From Romboutsia lituseburensis DSM 797 (lineage in GTDB: Bacteria > Bacillota > Clostridia > Peptostreptococcales > Peptostreptococcaceae), in NCBI RefSeq assembly GCF_900103615.1, contig NZ_FNGW01000004.1, positions 310,001 through 374,000 on the forward strand: 64,000 nt of DNA. Direction: 5' to 3'. Shown here piece by piece: positions 54,153 to 63,865 of the stretch. The stretch's first letter is position 1, and the number at the start of each line of letters is the position of its first letter. A program made the position numbers and the translations under genes. The notes beneath the pieces were generated by a model. The model made no database searches and was not told where the DNA came from. It saw only the letters and a program-made list of their open reading frames with translations.

Positions 54153-55304
54153 ATGAATAGACGTAAAAGTATTATAATTTTAGCTATTATAATGATAGCT
54201 ATGAATTTTGGTGTAGTAAAATCTAACGCTGCTGAAAAGATTACATATATAAACGGGGTATTATTAGTAAACAAGCAATATGGCCTACCTAAAGATTATA
54301 ATCCAGGTGAAAACAGAGAAGCTAGAAATGCTTTTGAAAATATGAAAAGAGAAGCTGAAAAAAATAGTTTACAATTAAATGCATTTAGTACATTTAGGAA
54401 TTATGCTTATCAAGATAGATTATACAACAACTATGTAAAAAGAGATGGACAAGCAAAAGCAGATAAGTACTCTGCAAGAGCAGGATATAGTGAGCATCAA
54501 ACGGGACTTGCATTTGATATAGGTGGAAGCAATTCTAGCTTAAATGCATCTCAAAAATTTGCTAATACAGCAGAAGGTAAATGGCTTAGAGACAATTCAT
54601 ATAAATATGGATTTATACTAAGATACGATAAAAATAAAGAACACATAACAGGATATATGTATGAGCCATGGCATTTTAGATATGTTGGGACAGACTTAGC
54701 TAAAAAGATATATAATTCAGGATTATGTTTAGAAGAATATTTAGGAGTATACAAAAATGGATGGTATCAAGCTGATAACACATGGTATTATTATACAGAA
54801 AATAAGCCAGTATCAGGATGGAAAAAATCATCAGGCAAGTGGTACTATTTAAATACTAATGGACAAATATCAACAGGATGGAAAAAAATATCAAACAAAT
54901 GGTATTACTTTAATATAGATGGAGATATGGAAACAGGATGGAAGCAAATATCAGGTAAATGGTATTACTTCAATGCAGATGGAGATATGGTGACAGACTG
55001 GAAGAAAATATCAGATAAATGGTACTACTTCAATGCAGATGGAGATATGCAAATAGGATGGAAGAGATTATCAGATAAATGGTACTACTTCAATGTAGAT
55101 GGAGACATGGAAACAGGATGGAAGAAGATATCAAATGAATGGTACTACTTCAATGCAGATGGAGATATGGTAACAGGATGGAAGAAAATATCAAATGAGT
55201 GGTATTACTTCAATACAAATGGAGACATGGTAGCAAATACAGTTATTGATGGATGGGAAATAGACTCAAATGGAGTTGCTACTGAAATAATAAACAATCA
55301 ATAA
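54153..55304 (+). CDS. D-alanyl-D-alanine carboxypeptidase (M15B) with wall-binding repeats
   Basis: A 383-residue secreted enzyme: signal peptide (about 1-27), VanY-type M15 peptidase domain (about 30-185) with FSTFRNYAYQ, zinc motif SEHQTGLAFD (near 112-121) and EPWHFRY (near 170-176, second zinc His and catalytic Glu), then about eight 20-residue repeats (KISNKWYYFNIDGDMETGWK and variants) ending NTVIDGWEIDSNGVATEI. It likely trims D-Ala from peptidoglycan at the wall. The repeats differ in sequence from those of genes 46413-49734 but share the same terminal cap. RBS AAGGAGAG. Confidence 0.92.
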   Translation: MNRRKSIIILAIIMIAMNFGVVKSNAAEKITYINGVLLVNKQYGLPKDYNPGENREARNAFENMKREAEKNSLQLNAFSTFRNYAYQDRLYNNYVKRDGQAKADKYSARAGYSEHQTGLAFDIGGSNSSLNASQKFANTAEGKWLRDNSYKYGFILRYDKNKEHITGYMYEPWHFRYVGTDLAKKIYNSGLCLEEYLGVYKNGWYQADNTWYYYTENKPVSGWKKSSGKWYYLNTNGQISTGWKKISNKWYYFNIDGDMETGWKQISGKWYYFNADGDMVTDWKKISDKWYYFNADGDMQIGWKRLSDKWYYFNVDGDMETGWKKISNEWYYFNADGDMVTGWKKISNEWYYFNTNGDMVANTVIDGWEIDSNGVATEIINNQ

Positions 55305-55312
55305 TATAAAAT

Positions 55313-55360
55313 AAAGCTATTGCAAAATGATTATGGGAATCACTTTGCAATAGCTATTTT
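55313..55360. terminator. Bidirectional terminator between converging genes
   Basis: AGCTATTGCAAA-N-TGATT and AATCA-N-TTTGCAATAGCT form a long stem around ATGGG, flanked by A/T runs. Confidence 0.88.
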
Positions 55361-55436
55361 AATATATAAAACCAAAACTACTATTATAAATGTGACTATC
55401 ACAAACTAAAGTAGATTTAGTACAATAAATTTTTAC

Positions 55437-56819
55437 CTAAATAGCATTATCATTATATTCTTCAAACACTTCTTTATTAATAGAATTAATATGAGACATA
55501 TAAAGCTTTGTCTCCTTAACAACAACAGGCATAAGTAATATCAAGGCAATTAAATTTGGAATAGCCATAAGACCATTAACTATATCTGCAATTATCCATA
55601 CCATTTCTAATTTCAAGAAAGAACCTAAAAGAACCATCAAAACAAATACTAATCTATATCCTTTTATACCTTTAGTACCAAATAAGAACTCAAAACATCT
55701 TTCTCCATAATAACTCCAACCAAGTATAGTTGTAAAAGCAAATAAACTTAAGCTAAGAGTTAAAAATAAAGGACCTACATTAGGAAGTACACTTTCAAAA
55801 GCAGACTGTGTCATAAGAGCACCGTTTAAATCTCCAGTCCAAACCCCTGATAATATAATAGAAAAACCAGTAAGTGAACATATAATTAAACTGTCTATGA
55901 AAGTACCAGTCATAGAAATAAGACCTTGTTCTGCTGGCCAATTAGTTTTAGCAGCCGCAGCAGCAATTGGGGCACTACCAAGTCCTGATTCATTTGAAAA
56001 TACACCACGAGCTATACCATTTCTAATAGCCATAGCAACACTCGAACCTAAAAAACCACCTACAGCAGCCGTTGAATTAAATGCACCATCAAATATAAGT
56101 GTAAATGTAGCTGGGATTTTATTAAATGAAGTAAATACAATTAATAAACACATAAAGATATATATACCAGACATAAATGGAACTATAGCTGTTGCCACCT
56201 TAGATATATTTTGAATTCCACCAAATATAACTAAAGCCACTATTAAAGTTAATATAATACCAGTAATTCTTGGATCTATTCCAAAGCTACCATTTATAGA
56301 ATCTGTTATAGAGTTAACTTGAGTAAATGTACCTATCCCAAGTAATGCCACTAAAATACCACTTATAGCAAAGAATATTGCAAGCGGCTTATACTTTTGT
56401 CCTAGACCATTAACTATATAATACATAGGACCTCCAGATGTTTGACCATTTTCATCCTTAGTTCTATATTTTATAGCCAACACACCTTCAGCATACTTAG
56501 TTGCCATACCAAAGAATGCTGCAAGCCACATCCAAAATAGTGCTCCTGGTCCACCTACCTTTATAGCAGTAGCAACACCAACGATGTTACCAGTACCAAC
56601 AGTAGCAGCAAGTGCTGTACATAGCGCTGAGAAACTAGAAATATCTCCATTTCCACTGTTTTCAGCCTTAAAAATTAATCTTAATGCAGTTGGAAGTTTA
56701 GTGATTTGTAAAAATCCAAGTCTGAAAGTAAATAAGATACCAGTACCAACTAATAATACTAGTAATGGTGGTCCCCATATAAATGAGTCCACAGAGTTTA
56801 AAACATCAATTAAATTCAT
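55437..56819 (-). CDS. Alanine/glycine:cation symporter (AGCS family)
   Basis: A 460-residue sodium-dependent amino acid carrier with about eleven membrane segments. GTGNIVGVATAIKVGGPGALFWMW and NESGLGSAPIAAAAAKT are hallmarks of the AGCS family. The start is taken at 56819 because AAGGGGTG lies between it and an upstream ATG at 56840. A tandem glycine riboswitch (57124-57282) with a terminator lies upstream on the same strand, so glycine is the likely substrate. Confidence 0.94.
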   Translation of the reverse strand: MNLIDVLNSVDSFIWGPPLLVLLVGTGILFTFRLGFLQITKLPTALRLIFKAENSGNGDISSFSALCTALAATVGTGNIVGVATAIKVGGPGALFWMWLAAFFGMATKYAEGVLAIKYRTKDENGQTSGGPMYYIVNGLGQKYKPLAIFFAISGILVALLGIGTFTQVNSITDSINGSFGIDPRITGIILTLIVALVIFGGIQNISKVATAIVPFMSGIYIFMCLLIVFTSFNKIPATFTLIFDGAFNSTAAVGGFLGSSVAMAIRNGIARGVFSNESGLGSAPIAAAAAKTNWPAEQGLISMTGTFIDSLIICSLTGFSIILSGVWTGDLNGALMTQSAFESVLPNVGPLFLTLSLSLFAFTTILGWSYYGERCFEFLFGTKGIKGYRLVFVLMVLLGSFLKLEMVWIIADIVNGLMAIPNLIALILLMPVVVKETKLYMSHINSINKEVFEEYNDNAI

Positions 56820-57029
56820 AAAGAACACCCCTTGTATCATTGTTTAAGAAATTAAACAATTTAAAATTTTAAGCTAAATAAATCTTTGGAGTAAAATGAA
56901 TTAATTGACAGGAATGAAGAAATAAAGTTTATCCTTAGAAAATAACATTTAAACAAAATCATACTTTAAAAATCTTAGAATAAGATTAAACTTTGTAATA
57001 CAATTAATTTTGAAATAAGATTTTGTTAT

Positions 57030-57066
57030 AAAATAATAAAAGCTAAATCTAATATTAGATTTAGCT
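57030..57066 (-). terminator. Glycine-riboswitch terminator
   Basis: AGCTAAATCTAATATTAGATTTAGCT is a perfect palindrome; on the minus strand it is followed by TTTATTATTTT. It lies between the aptamers and the symporter gene. The stretch 56840-57029 shows nothing else recognisable. Confidence 0.75.
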
Positions 57067-57123
57067 CTGGATAAACGAACGTACTATAAATGAGTACCAA
57101 AAAAGTACTAAAAAATAGTTTAT

Positions 57124-57282
57124 AATCCCTGTCCTTTTGCCTGAGAGATTGAGCAGTATTGCCTTGCCCCTTCGGCGCCTATAATAGGTCTCTCCAGAGT
57201 TCCCTAAACTTTACAGTCCTACTTTAGAAAAAGTACCTGAGAGTGCGACTCCGTCGGTGTGTTAAAATTAACAACTCTTCTA
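57124..57282 (-). promoter_or_regulatory. Tandem glycine riboswitch
   Basis: On the minus strand the second aptamer reads CTCTGGAGAGACC ... CTCTCAGGCAAAAGGACAGG, the conserved glycine-aptamer ends. The first aptamer (ACACACCGACGGAG, CACTCTCAGGTAC) lies 5' of it. The pair precedes the AGCS symporter gene. Confidence 0.93.
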
Positions 57283-57329
57283 TAAAGCTTCAAACGGGTA
57301 TTTAATTATGTTAGCATTATTCACTATCT

Positions 57330-57358
57330 ATAATATTAAATAAACTAAAAAATGTCAA
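57330..57358 (-). promoter_or_regulatory. SigA-type promoter of the glycine riboswitch
   Basis: On the minus strand TTGACA, 17 bases, TATTAT, about 48 bases before the first aptamer. Confidence 0.8.
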
Positions 57359-57522
57359 CAATTTAATTCGTATTGACCACTAACAATTTAATGGAATATG
57401 GAAAAAATGTATATTTATTGCATATAAAATTATTTAAATTAGTAGATACTTCAAAATATATGTTAATATAATAATTATGTAAAACAATATGCTCATATGG
57501 GCAATCAAAGGAAGGTAATACG

Positions 57523-59640
57523 ATGAAGAAGATATTAGTACTAGCAGAAAAACCTTCAGTAGGTAGAGATATAGCTAGAGTATTAGGATGCAAAAACGAA
57601 AAAAATGGATATATAGATGGACCAAAATATATAGTAACATGGGCACTAGGACATTTAGTAACATTAGCAGATACAGAAAGTTATGGTCAACAATACAAAT
57701 CTTGGAATATAGATGATTTACCAATACTTCCAAAGTATTTAAAAACTGTAGTAATTAAAAAGACTAGTAAACAGTTCAACACAGTAAAAGCTCAAATGAA
57801 TAGAGATGACGTATCTGAAATAGTAATAGCAACAGATGCAGGTCGTGAAGGAGAGCTTGTAGCTAGATGGATAATAGAAAAAGCACAAGTTAAAAAGCCA
57901 TTAAAGCGTTTATGGATATCATCAAGTACAGATAAAGCAATAAAAGATGGATTTAATAAACTTAAAGATGCTAAAGAATACGAAAATCTATATTATTCAG
58001 CAATAGCAAGAGCAGAAGCTGACTGGATAGTTGGAATAAATGCAACTCGTGCACTTACAACAAAGCATAATGCACAACTTTCTTGTGGTAGAGTTCAAAC
58101 TCCAACACTAGCAATGATACTTAAAAGAGAAAATGAAATAATGGAATTTAAACCTAAAAACTACTATGGAATAAATGTAATAGGAACTAAAGGTTCAAGT
58201 AGCCTTAAATTTACATGGGTAGATAACAAAAACTCAAGTAGTAGCTTTAACGAAGAAAAAGTAGATAACACTATAAAGAAAATAAATAACTCAAAAATAG
58301 AAGTAACAAAAGTAAATAAAAGTCATAAGAAAAAATATTCACCAGCACTATATGACTTAACAGAATTACAAAGAGATGCCAACAAAATATTTGGATACTC
58401 AGCAAAAGAAACACTATCAATAATGCAAAAACTATACGAGCACCACAAAGTACTTACTTATCCAAGAACAGACTCTAGATATTTAACTACAGACATAGTA
58501 GAAACATTACATGATAGAATAAAAGCAGTAAATGTAAGTGACTACTCAAGAGTATGCACAAAACTATTAAAAACAAAAATAAAAGGAAATAAATCATTTG
58601 TTGATGACTCAAAAGTAAGTGATCACCACGCAATAATACCAACAGAAGAAAGAGTATTCTTAGGTGATTTAAGTGATAAAGAAAGAAAAATATATGACTT
58701 AGTAGTAAAGAGATTTTTAGCAGTACTTTGTCCTCCATTTGAATATGAACAAACAAGTATAGAAGCTAAAATAAATGATGAAAAGTTAACTGCTAAAGGT
58801 AATAAAATAATATCTTTAGGATGGAGAGAAACGTACAAAGATAGCGATGATGAAGAAAGCTATGATAGTATACCAACAGTTAAAGAAGGAGATACGTTAG
58901 AAGTAGAAAAAATAAATAAAACTACTGGAAAAACTAACCCTCCATCATATCTAAATGAAGCTAGTTTACTTACACAAATGGAGAAAAATGGACTAGGAAC
59001 AGTAGCGACAAGAGCTGATATAATAGAAAAATTATTTAACACTTTCTTATTAGAGAAAAAAGGAAAAGACATACACATAACATCAAAAGGTAAGCAATTA
59101 TTAGAACTTGCACCAAAAGATTTAAAAACACCAGAATTAACATCTTCTTGGGAAAATCAATTAAATGATATATCAAAAGGAAAGTTAAACAAAAACAAAT
59201 TTATAGGTGACATGAAAAATTATTCTATAGATATAGTAAAAGAAATAAAGCAAAGTGACTCTAAATTTAAACATGATAACTTAACTAAAAATAGATGCCC
59301 AGAGTGTGGAAAGTTCATGCTTGAAGTAAACGGAAAAAGAGGTAAGATGTTAGTTTGTGAAGATAGAGAATGTAACACTAGAAAAACTGTATCACAAACA
59401 ACAAATGCAAGATGTCCAGTATGTCATAAAAGACTAGAACTTCGTGGAGAAGGAGAAGGAAAGACATTTGTTTGTAGCTGTGGACATAGAGAAAAATTAA
59501 GCACATTTAATAAAAGAAAATCAGAAGAAAAAAATAAAGCATCTAAAAAAGATGTAAATAAATATCTAAAAAATCAAAACAAAACTGACGAAAACTTCAA
59601 TAATCCTTTTGCAGCAGCTTTAGCGAAATTAAAGAAATAA
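57523..59640 (+). CDS. topB: DNA topoisomerase III
   Basis: A 705-residue type IA topoisomerase: N-terminal TOPRIM domain (VLAEKPSVGRDIARVLG, TDAGREGELVARWI), catalytic Tyr313 (LTYPRTDSRYL), GLGTVATRADIIEKL, and two C-terminal zinc ribbons (CPECGKFM...CEDREC and CPVCHKRL...CSCG). It relaxes and decatenates DNA. RBS AAGGAAGG. TopB genes of this form occur on chromosomes of low-GC Gram-positives as well as on mobile elements; no mobile genes are seen around it. Confidence 0.95.
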   Translation: MKKILVLAEKPSVGRDIARVLGCKNEKNGYIDGPKYIVTWALGHLVTLADTESYGQQYKSWNIDDLPILPKYLKTVVIKKTSKQFNTVKAQMNRDDVSEIVIATDAGREGELVARWIIEKAQVKKPLKRLWISSSTDKAIKDGFNKLKDAKEYENLYYSAIARAEADWIVGINATRALTTKHNAQLSCGRVQTPTLAMILKRENEIMEFKPKNYYGINVIGTKGSSSLKFTWVDNKNSSSSFNEEKVDNTIKKINNSKIEVTKVNKSHKKKYSPALYDLTELQRDANKIFGYSAKETLSIMQKLYEHHKVLTYPRTDSRYLTTDIVETLHDRIKAVNVSDYSRVCTKLLKTKIKGNKSFVDDSKVSDHHAIIPTEERVFLGDLSDKERKIYDLVVKRFLAVLCPPFEYEQTSIEAKINDEKLTAKGNKIISLGWRETYKDSDDEESYDSIPTVKEGDTLEVEKINKTTGKTNPPSYLNEASLLTQMEKNGLGTVATRADIIEKLFNTFLLEKKGKDIHITSKGKQLLELAPKDLKTPELTSSWENQLNDISKGKLNKNKFIGDMKNYSIDIVKEIKQSDSKFKHDNLTKNRCPECGKFMLEVNGKRGKMLVCEDRECNTRKTVSQTTNARCPVCHKRLELRGEGEGKTFVCSCGHREKLSTFNKRKSEEKNKASKKDVNKYLKNQNKTDENFNNPFAAALAKLKK

Positions 59641-59721
59641 AAGTAATATAATGTCGTTTAAAGAAGTTGAAAATGAGGGAACTGTAAAATAATATAAAAA
59701 AATATGTAGAAATATAAAAAA

Positions 59722-59739
59722 ATTACTCTTAAGAGTAAT
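59722..59739 (+). promoter_or_regulatory. Perfect 18-base palindrome
   Basis: ATTACTCTTAAGAGTAAT, about 80 bases after topB. Possible regulator site or hairpin; no adjacent promoter is clear. The rest of 59641-59875 shows no gene. Confidence 0.35.
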
Positions 59740-59875
59740 ATAATATTAAAAAAACAGATGCTATAATAAAAGTATCTTAAATATATTTATATTTAATGAA
59801 AATTCCCAAAATTATTGTAAAAAATCATATTTCTTTTAGTTAATTTATTTTTAAATTTTTTACAAAAACTCAAAA

Positions 59876-59908
59876 ACAGCTTCCGATTATTTCGGAAGCT
59901 ATTTTTTT
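59876..59908 (+). terminator. Terminator downstream of topB
   Basis: AGCTTCCGA-TTATT-TCGGAAGCT followed by ATTTTTTT. It lies about 235 bases after the topB stop. Confidence 0.88.
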
Positions 59909-59913
59909 AGAAA

Positions 59914-59978
59914 TTGACCAAGTCGTTGTCTACATGAAGTGTAGTGCCCATGAATTGGATTAAACGAAGCGGATTTTT
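59914..59978 (+). repeat. Dispersed GC-rich repeat, copy G (long, diverged)
   Basis: TTGACCAAGTCGTTGTCTAC, then ATGAAGTGTAGTGCCCATG and TTAAACGAAGCGGATTTTTT. It abuts the 3' end of the MATE gene on the other strand. Confidence 0.7.
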
Positions 59979-61354
59979 TATATAAGCGTATCTTTTGGAT
60001 CAATATTACCATTAATATTTAGTAACTCTTTTGCAAATATTTTTGATATATAAATACTAGATAACACCCTCATTATAATATCAGTAGCTGGTTGGGCATA
60101 TATAAATCCATTAAATCCTAAAACAGCATTTAATATTAATAATAATGGTATATAAAGTAATCCTTGTCTAGAGATAGATAATATCATAGCAGGTACTGCT
60201 TTACCCATAGATTGAGCAGCAGTTGTTGCTATCATTTGCCCTCCTATAAAAGGTAATGACCATATTAATGCCCTTAATATTACTGTTCCCTTATCTATTA
60301 CTTGAGGCTCTTTTGTAAATAATCCTATTAATATTGGGGAACTAATGGCAAATACTCCTAGTAGCACTATACCTATAATACAAGTTAATCTAGTACCTAT
60401 TTTAATTACTTCTTTTGCTCTATTTAAGTTACCAGCCCCATAACTATAGCCTATAATAGGTTGGCACCCTGTAGAGAACCCTATAAATATAAATGTTCCT
60501 ATCATCATTATCTTTGCAGCAACACCCATTCCTGCTACTGTTTGAGTTCCATACTTTATAGCTATATTGTTTGCTACTATAGTTGCAACACCCATTAATA
60601 TTTGATTAAAAGATGATGGTAAACCTATTTTAAATATTTCGCCTAGTATCTTTTTATCAAAACTAAATAGCCTTAATTTTATCTTAAGAACAGTATTACC
60701 TTTTATAAAGCATGCTAAATAATATATAAACCCGACCAGATTCCCTATTATAGTAGCAAGTGCTGCCCCTGATACTCCAAGATTAAATTTAAAAATGAAT
60801 ATTGGGTCTAATATTAGATTAAGAATTGTACCTATTACCATACCCATCATTGATTTCACAGCATTACCCTCTGCTCTTAATAATTGACCAAATGCAAAAT
60901 TACCAATTACAGCGATAGAACCTACAAGCATTATACTAACGTATTGATAAGTATACTCATAAGTATCACCGCTAGCTCCAAGAGATTTTACTAATGGCTT
61001 ACAAAATGCTAAACCTAATACAGTTACAATTATTGCAATCATTAACAATAACCCTGCCGATATTGAAGTTGTTTTATTTGCTTGTTCATAATCTTTACTA
61101 CCTAGACATCTTGAAATGTATGACGATGCCCCTGTACCTATAATACTTGCAATACCCATTAATAATATAAATATAGGTAGCGCTATATTAGATGCTGCCA
61201 ATTGACTAGAATCACCTAGCATACCTATAAAGTATGTATCTACAAGATTATAAAATACCTGTACCATCATTCCCATAACCATGGGGATAGATAACTTGAC
61301 TATTGCTTTATATACTGGTTCATTTGCTAATAAATCAATATTTTTTTCATTCAT
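59978..61354 (-). CDS. MATE-family efflux transporter
   Basis: A 458-residue carrier with twelve membrane segments in two halves (ANEPVYKAIVKLSIPMVMGMM at the start; GLPSSFNQILMGVATIVANN opening the second half). It belongs to the MATE/NorM-MepA group, which exports drugs or metabolites using an ion gradient; substrate unknown. RBS AAAGGTGG on the minus strand. It appears to be transcribed alone, with dispersed repeat G at its 3' end. Confidence 0.93.
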   Translation of the reverse strand: MNEKNIDLLANEPVYKAIVKLSIPMVMGMMVQVFYNLVDTYFIGMLGDSSQLAASNIALPIFILLMGIASIIGTGASSYISRCLGSKDYEQANKTTSISAGLLLMIAIIVTVLGLAFCKPLVKSLGASGDTYEYTYQYVSIMLVGSIAVIGNFAFGQLLRAEGNAVKSMMGMVIGTILNLILDPIFIFKFNLGVSGAALATIIGNLVGFIYYLACFIKGNTVLKIKLRLFSFDKKILGEIFKIGLPSSFNQILMGVATIVANNIAIKYGTQTVAGMGVAAKIMMIGTFIFIGFSTGCQPIIGYSYGAGNLNRAKEVIKIGTRLTCIIGIVLLGVFAISSPILIGLFTKEPQVIDKGTVILRALIWSLPFIGGQMIATTAAQSMGKAVPAMILSISRQGLLYIPLLLILNAVLGFNGFIYAQPATDIIMRVLSSIYISKIFAKELLNINGNIDPKDTLI

Positions 61355-61662
61355 TTTTTGACCACCTTTCTTACTCTTTTATAGTATATTTTAGGTTACA
61401 CTTGTTTCATAACCAGATATATTAAATAATCTAAAATAGAATTTATCAATAATATATATAAATGTGATACAGCAAGAAGTAATATGTATAAGTAAAAAAT
61501 TATACTATAGGAGTATTAAAAATTAATACATAGAGTAATTTAAATTAAAGCCAAGTACGTATATAATCAATAGTGATAAAAAACTTAAACTCAAATTATC
61601 AATAGAAAAGTCTTATTACAAAAATCTTATTATGATATTGAAAACTAATTGTGCTTAGAATC

Positions 61663-61700
61663 AAAAAAATAACTTCTGAACTACCAGAAGTTATTTTTTT
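61663..61700 (+). terminator. Terminator in the MATE-peptidase gap
   Basis: AAAAAATAACTTCTG-GAACTAC region pairing with CAGAAGTTATTTTTTT. No gene precedes it on this strand within the gap 61355-61662, where I see only AT-rich sequence. It may end a short unannotated transcript or be the remains of a lost gene. Confidence 0.75.
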
Positions 61701-61793
61701 GTGCAAAAATAAAAATAACTATCATAAAACAACCTGTAGATATAATAGACTAATTTAAATAAATATTTATATTTACAGGAGGGTGTTTGTATT

Positions 61794-63203
61794 ATGTCTA
61801 AAAAGAAAAAAATATGTGTAGTAGCTGCATCAGCAGTAATAGTAGCTCCAATGTTATTTACAACTCCAGCATCAGCATCATCAGTTTCAAATGGGATATT
61901 ATCAAAAATAGAGAGGCAGCTGAGTGTGAATAAAATACTAAAAGATATAGAAAGACTATCAATGGAGGATGGTCAAAATAAAGATAACGCCAGAGTTACA
62001 GGATTTGAGGGAGAACATGAAGCGGCTAAATACATACAAAGCCAATTTAAAAAATTAGGACTAAACTCAGAACTTAAAACAGTAGATGGGATAGATGGAT
62101 TTATAGATGAGGGGTCTTCATTAACAATAAATAATCAAAGTGTAACTGTAAAAACACTGACATACTCACAACCTACTAATCAAAAATTAGAAGGTGAACT
62201 TGTATATGCAAAAACTGGAACAGAAAATGAGTGTAAAGAAGCTAACTTGCAAGGTAAAATAGCACTTATACAAAGGGGTTCAATATCTTTTGCAGATAAA
62301 GCTAAAAATGCATACAACAATGGAGCAGTTGGAGTAATCATATATAATAATGCTAGTGGAATGTTAAATGGTACACTAGGTGAACTAAATGATAGTGTAG
62401 TACCAACAGTAGGTATGAGCTTAGAAGATGGAAAAGTTTTAGTAGATAAAGTAAATGCTGGAGAAAGTGTAAATGTATCTATGGAAGTTAACACTATAGT
62501 AAAACCAAATAGTTTTTCATACAATGTAGTAGGTGAATTACCAGCACATAAAAACGTTAAAAATCCTCAAACATTAGTAGTAGGAGCGCACTTTGATAGT
62601 GTAAGCTGTCCAGGTGCTAATGACAATGCAAGTGGTACAGCAACAATACTTGAATTAGCTAGATTAATATCACAACCAGAAGTTAAAAACAAACTACAAT
62701 ATAATATAAAATTTGTTGCATTTGGAGCAGAGGAAATAGGGCTAGTAGGATCTAAAGAATACGTAGAACAATTAGTACAATCAGGAGAAGCTGAAAATAT
62801 AGCAGGTATGATAAATCTTGATATGGTAGGAGTAGGAAATCAAGTAGTAACATATAACATAGATGATAATGCATCACATAAAATAACAGATATAGCACAC
62901 GAAAATATAAATGAATTAGGATATAAATTTGGAGGACACTTTAACTCAGGATCAAGTGATCATGCACCATTTGAAGCAGCAGGTATACCATCTGTATTTA
63001 TACAATTTGACAAAGACCCATACTATCATACAGATGAAGATACATTAGATAAAATAGATCCTCAAAACATAAAAGAAACAGCAACATTAGTATTAAACAT
63101 GCTTATGGATATGCAAGAAAAATCACCAAACAAACCTAATAAGCCAAATAAAAAGCAATTTAAAAATATAGAATTTGAAAATGAAGAAATGCCAAGTTTA
63201 TAA
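61794..63203 (+). CDS. Secreted M28-family metallo-aminopeptidase with PA domain
   Basis: A 469-residue secreted peptidase: signal peptide (about 1-29, TPASASS), a protease-associated insert (about 125-230, LVYAKTGTENECKEANLQGK), and an M28 domain with zinc ligands in VGAHFDSVS (near 265), GANDNASG (Asp near 277), GAEEIG (catalytic/ligand Glu near 311), the LDMVG Asp and YYHTDEDT (near 410). The C-terminal tail is Lys/Pro/Asn-rich. Likely an extracellular aminopeptidase that supplies amino acids. RBS AGGAGGG; TATAAT at 61741 may be its -10. Confidence 0.93.
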   Translation: MSKKKKICVVAASAVIVAPMLFTTPASASSVSNGILSKIERQLSVNKILKDIERLSMEDGQNKDNARVTGFEGEHEAAKYIQSQFKKLGLNSELKTVDGIDGFIDEGSSLTINNQSVTVKTLTYSQPTNQKLEGELVYAKTGTENECKEANLQGKIALIQRGSISFADKAKNAYNNGAVGVIIYNNASGMLNGTLGELNDSVVPTVGMSLEDGKVLVDKVNAGESVNVSMEVNTIVKPNSFSYNVVGELPAHKNVKNPQTLVVGAHFDSVSCPGANDNASGTATILELARLISQPEVKNKLQYNIKFVAFGAEEIGLVGSKEYVEQLVQSGEAENIAGMINLDMVGVGNQVVTYNIDDNASHKITDIAHENINELGYKFGGHFNSGSSDHAPFEAAGIPSVFIQFDKDPYYHTDEDTLDKIDPQNIKETATLVLNMLMDMQEKSPNKPNKPNKKQFKNIEFENEEMPSL

Positions 63204-63247
63204 TTTAATAGGATATGTTAAATTATTCTATTATTAAATAGAATAAT

Positions 63248-63293
63248 AAAAATGACTGGCTTTGTATTCCATTAACATCGCCAGTCATTTTTA
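63248..63293. terminator. Bidirectional terminator between converging genes
   Basis: AAAATGACTGGC pairs with GCCAGTCATTTTT, with A- and T-runs on either side. Confidence 0.88.
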
Positions 63294-63343
63294 TAGTTAA
63301 TTTGCATTATATTAAAATTACGAACTTGCTAAGCTAATTAATT

Positions 63344-63865
63344 TTAATGATTACTTATATTTAAAGTATTAATAAATTTTTCCCTATCTAAAGGAGTTTG
63401 AAAACAAGAACATGGAATAAGGGCAGATATATTACCTTTGTTATTAATAATGACAATAATACTATCTTCTTCAAAAAATTTACTTACATTGCTAAGATTT
63501 GTTTTTTTTATATTATCCTCAAAAGAATATATAATACTATTTTCTTCAATTTTTAAGCTCTGCCAACCTAGTATATCAGGATTTTTATTTACTTTATTTT
63601 TTACTAATCTAAGTCGTTTTTTATGTAATTGTTCAGGACTTAGTCCCCAAAACAATAATAAGACTATTAATCCTGCTAACACACCAAAAACTAAGAATGC
63701 TTTAAACCCATAAATAACAAAATATATAATACTCATTATTAGCCATGATCCAACAATAACTTTTTTAATCAACTTTAAGACATGAGTATTTTTCTCATCA
63801 AATTCCGATATAAACTTTAAAGCAGTTGCATATTCTTCTAGTGTTAATTTGAAATTGTATTCCAT
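63344..63865 (-). CDS. YcxB-like membrane protein
   Basis: A 173-residue protein with two membrane segments (about 36-53 and 57-72) and a C-terminal soluble domain (SLKIEENSIIYSFEDNIKKTNLSNVSKFFEEDSIIVIINN) typical of the YcxB-like family of unknown function. RBS TAGGAGGAT on the minus strand. The remaining bases to the window end (63866-64000) show no gene. Confidence 0.82.
   Translation of the reverse strand: MEYNFKLTLEEYATALKFISEFDEKNTHVLKLIKKVIVGSWLIMSIIYFVIYGFKAFLVFGVLAGLIVLLLFWGLSPEQLHKKRLRLVKNKVNKNPDILGWQSLKIEENSIIYSFEDNIKKTNLSNVSKFFEEDSIIVIINNKGNISALIPCSCFQTPLDREKFINTLNISNH

Noticed and set aside
57523-59640. Topoisomerase III as a sign of an integrative element
   Set aside because: No relaxase, integrase, conjugation or replication genes are nearby; chromosomal topB is common in this group.
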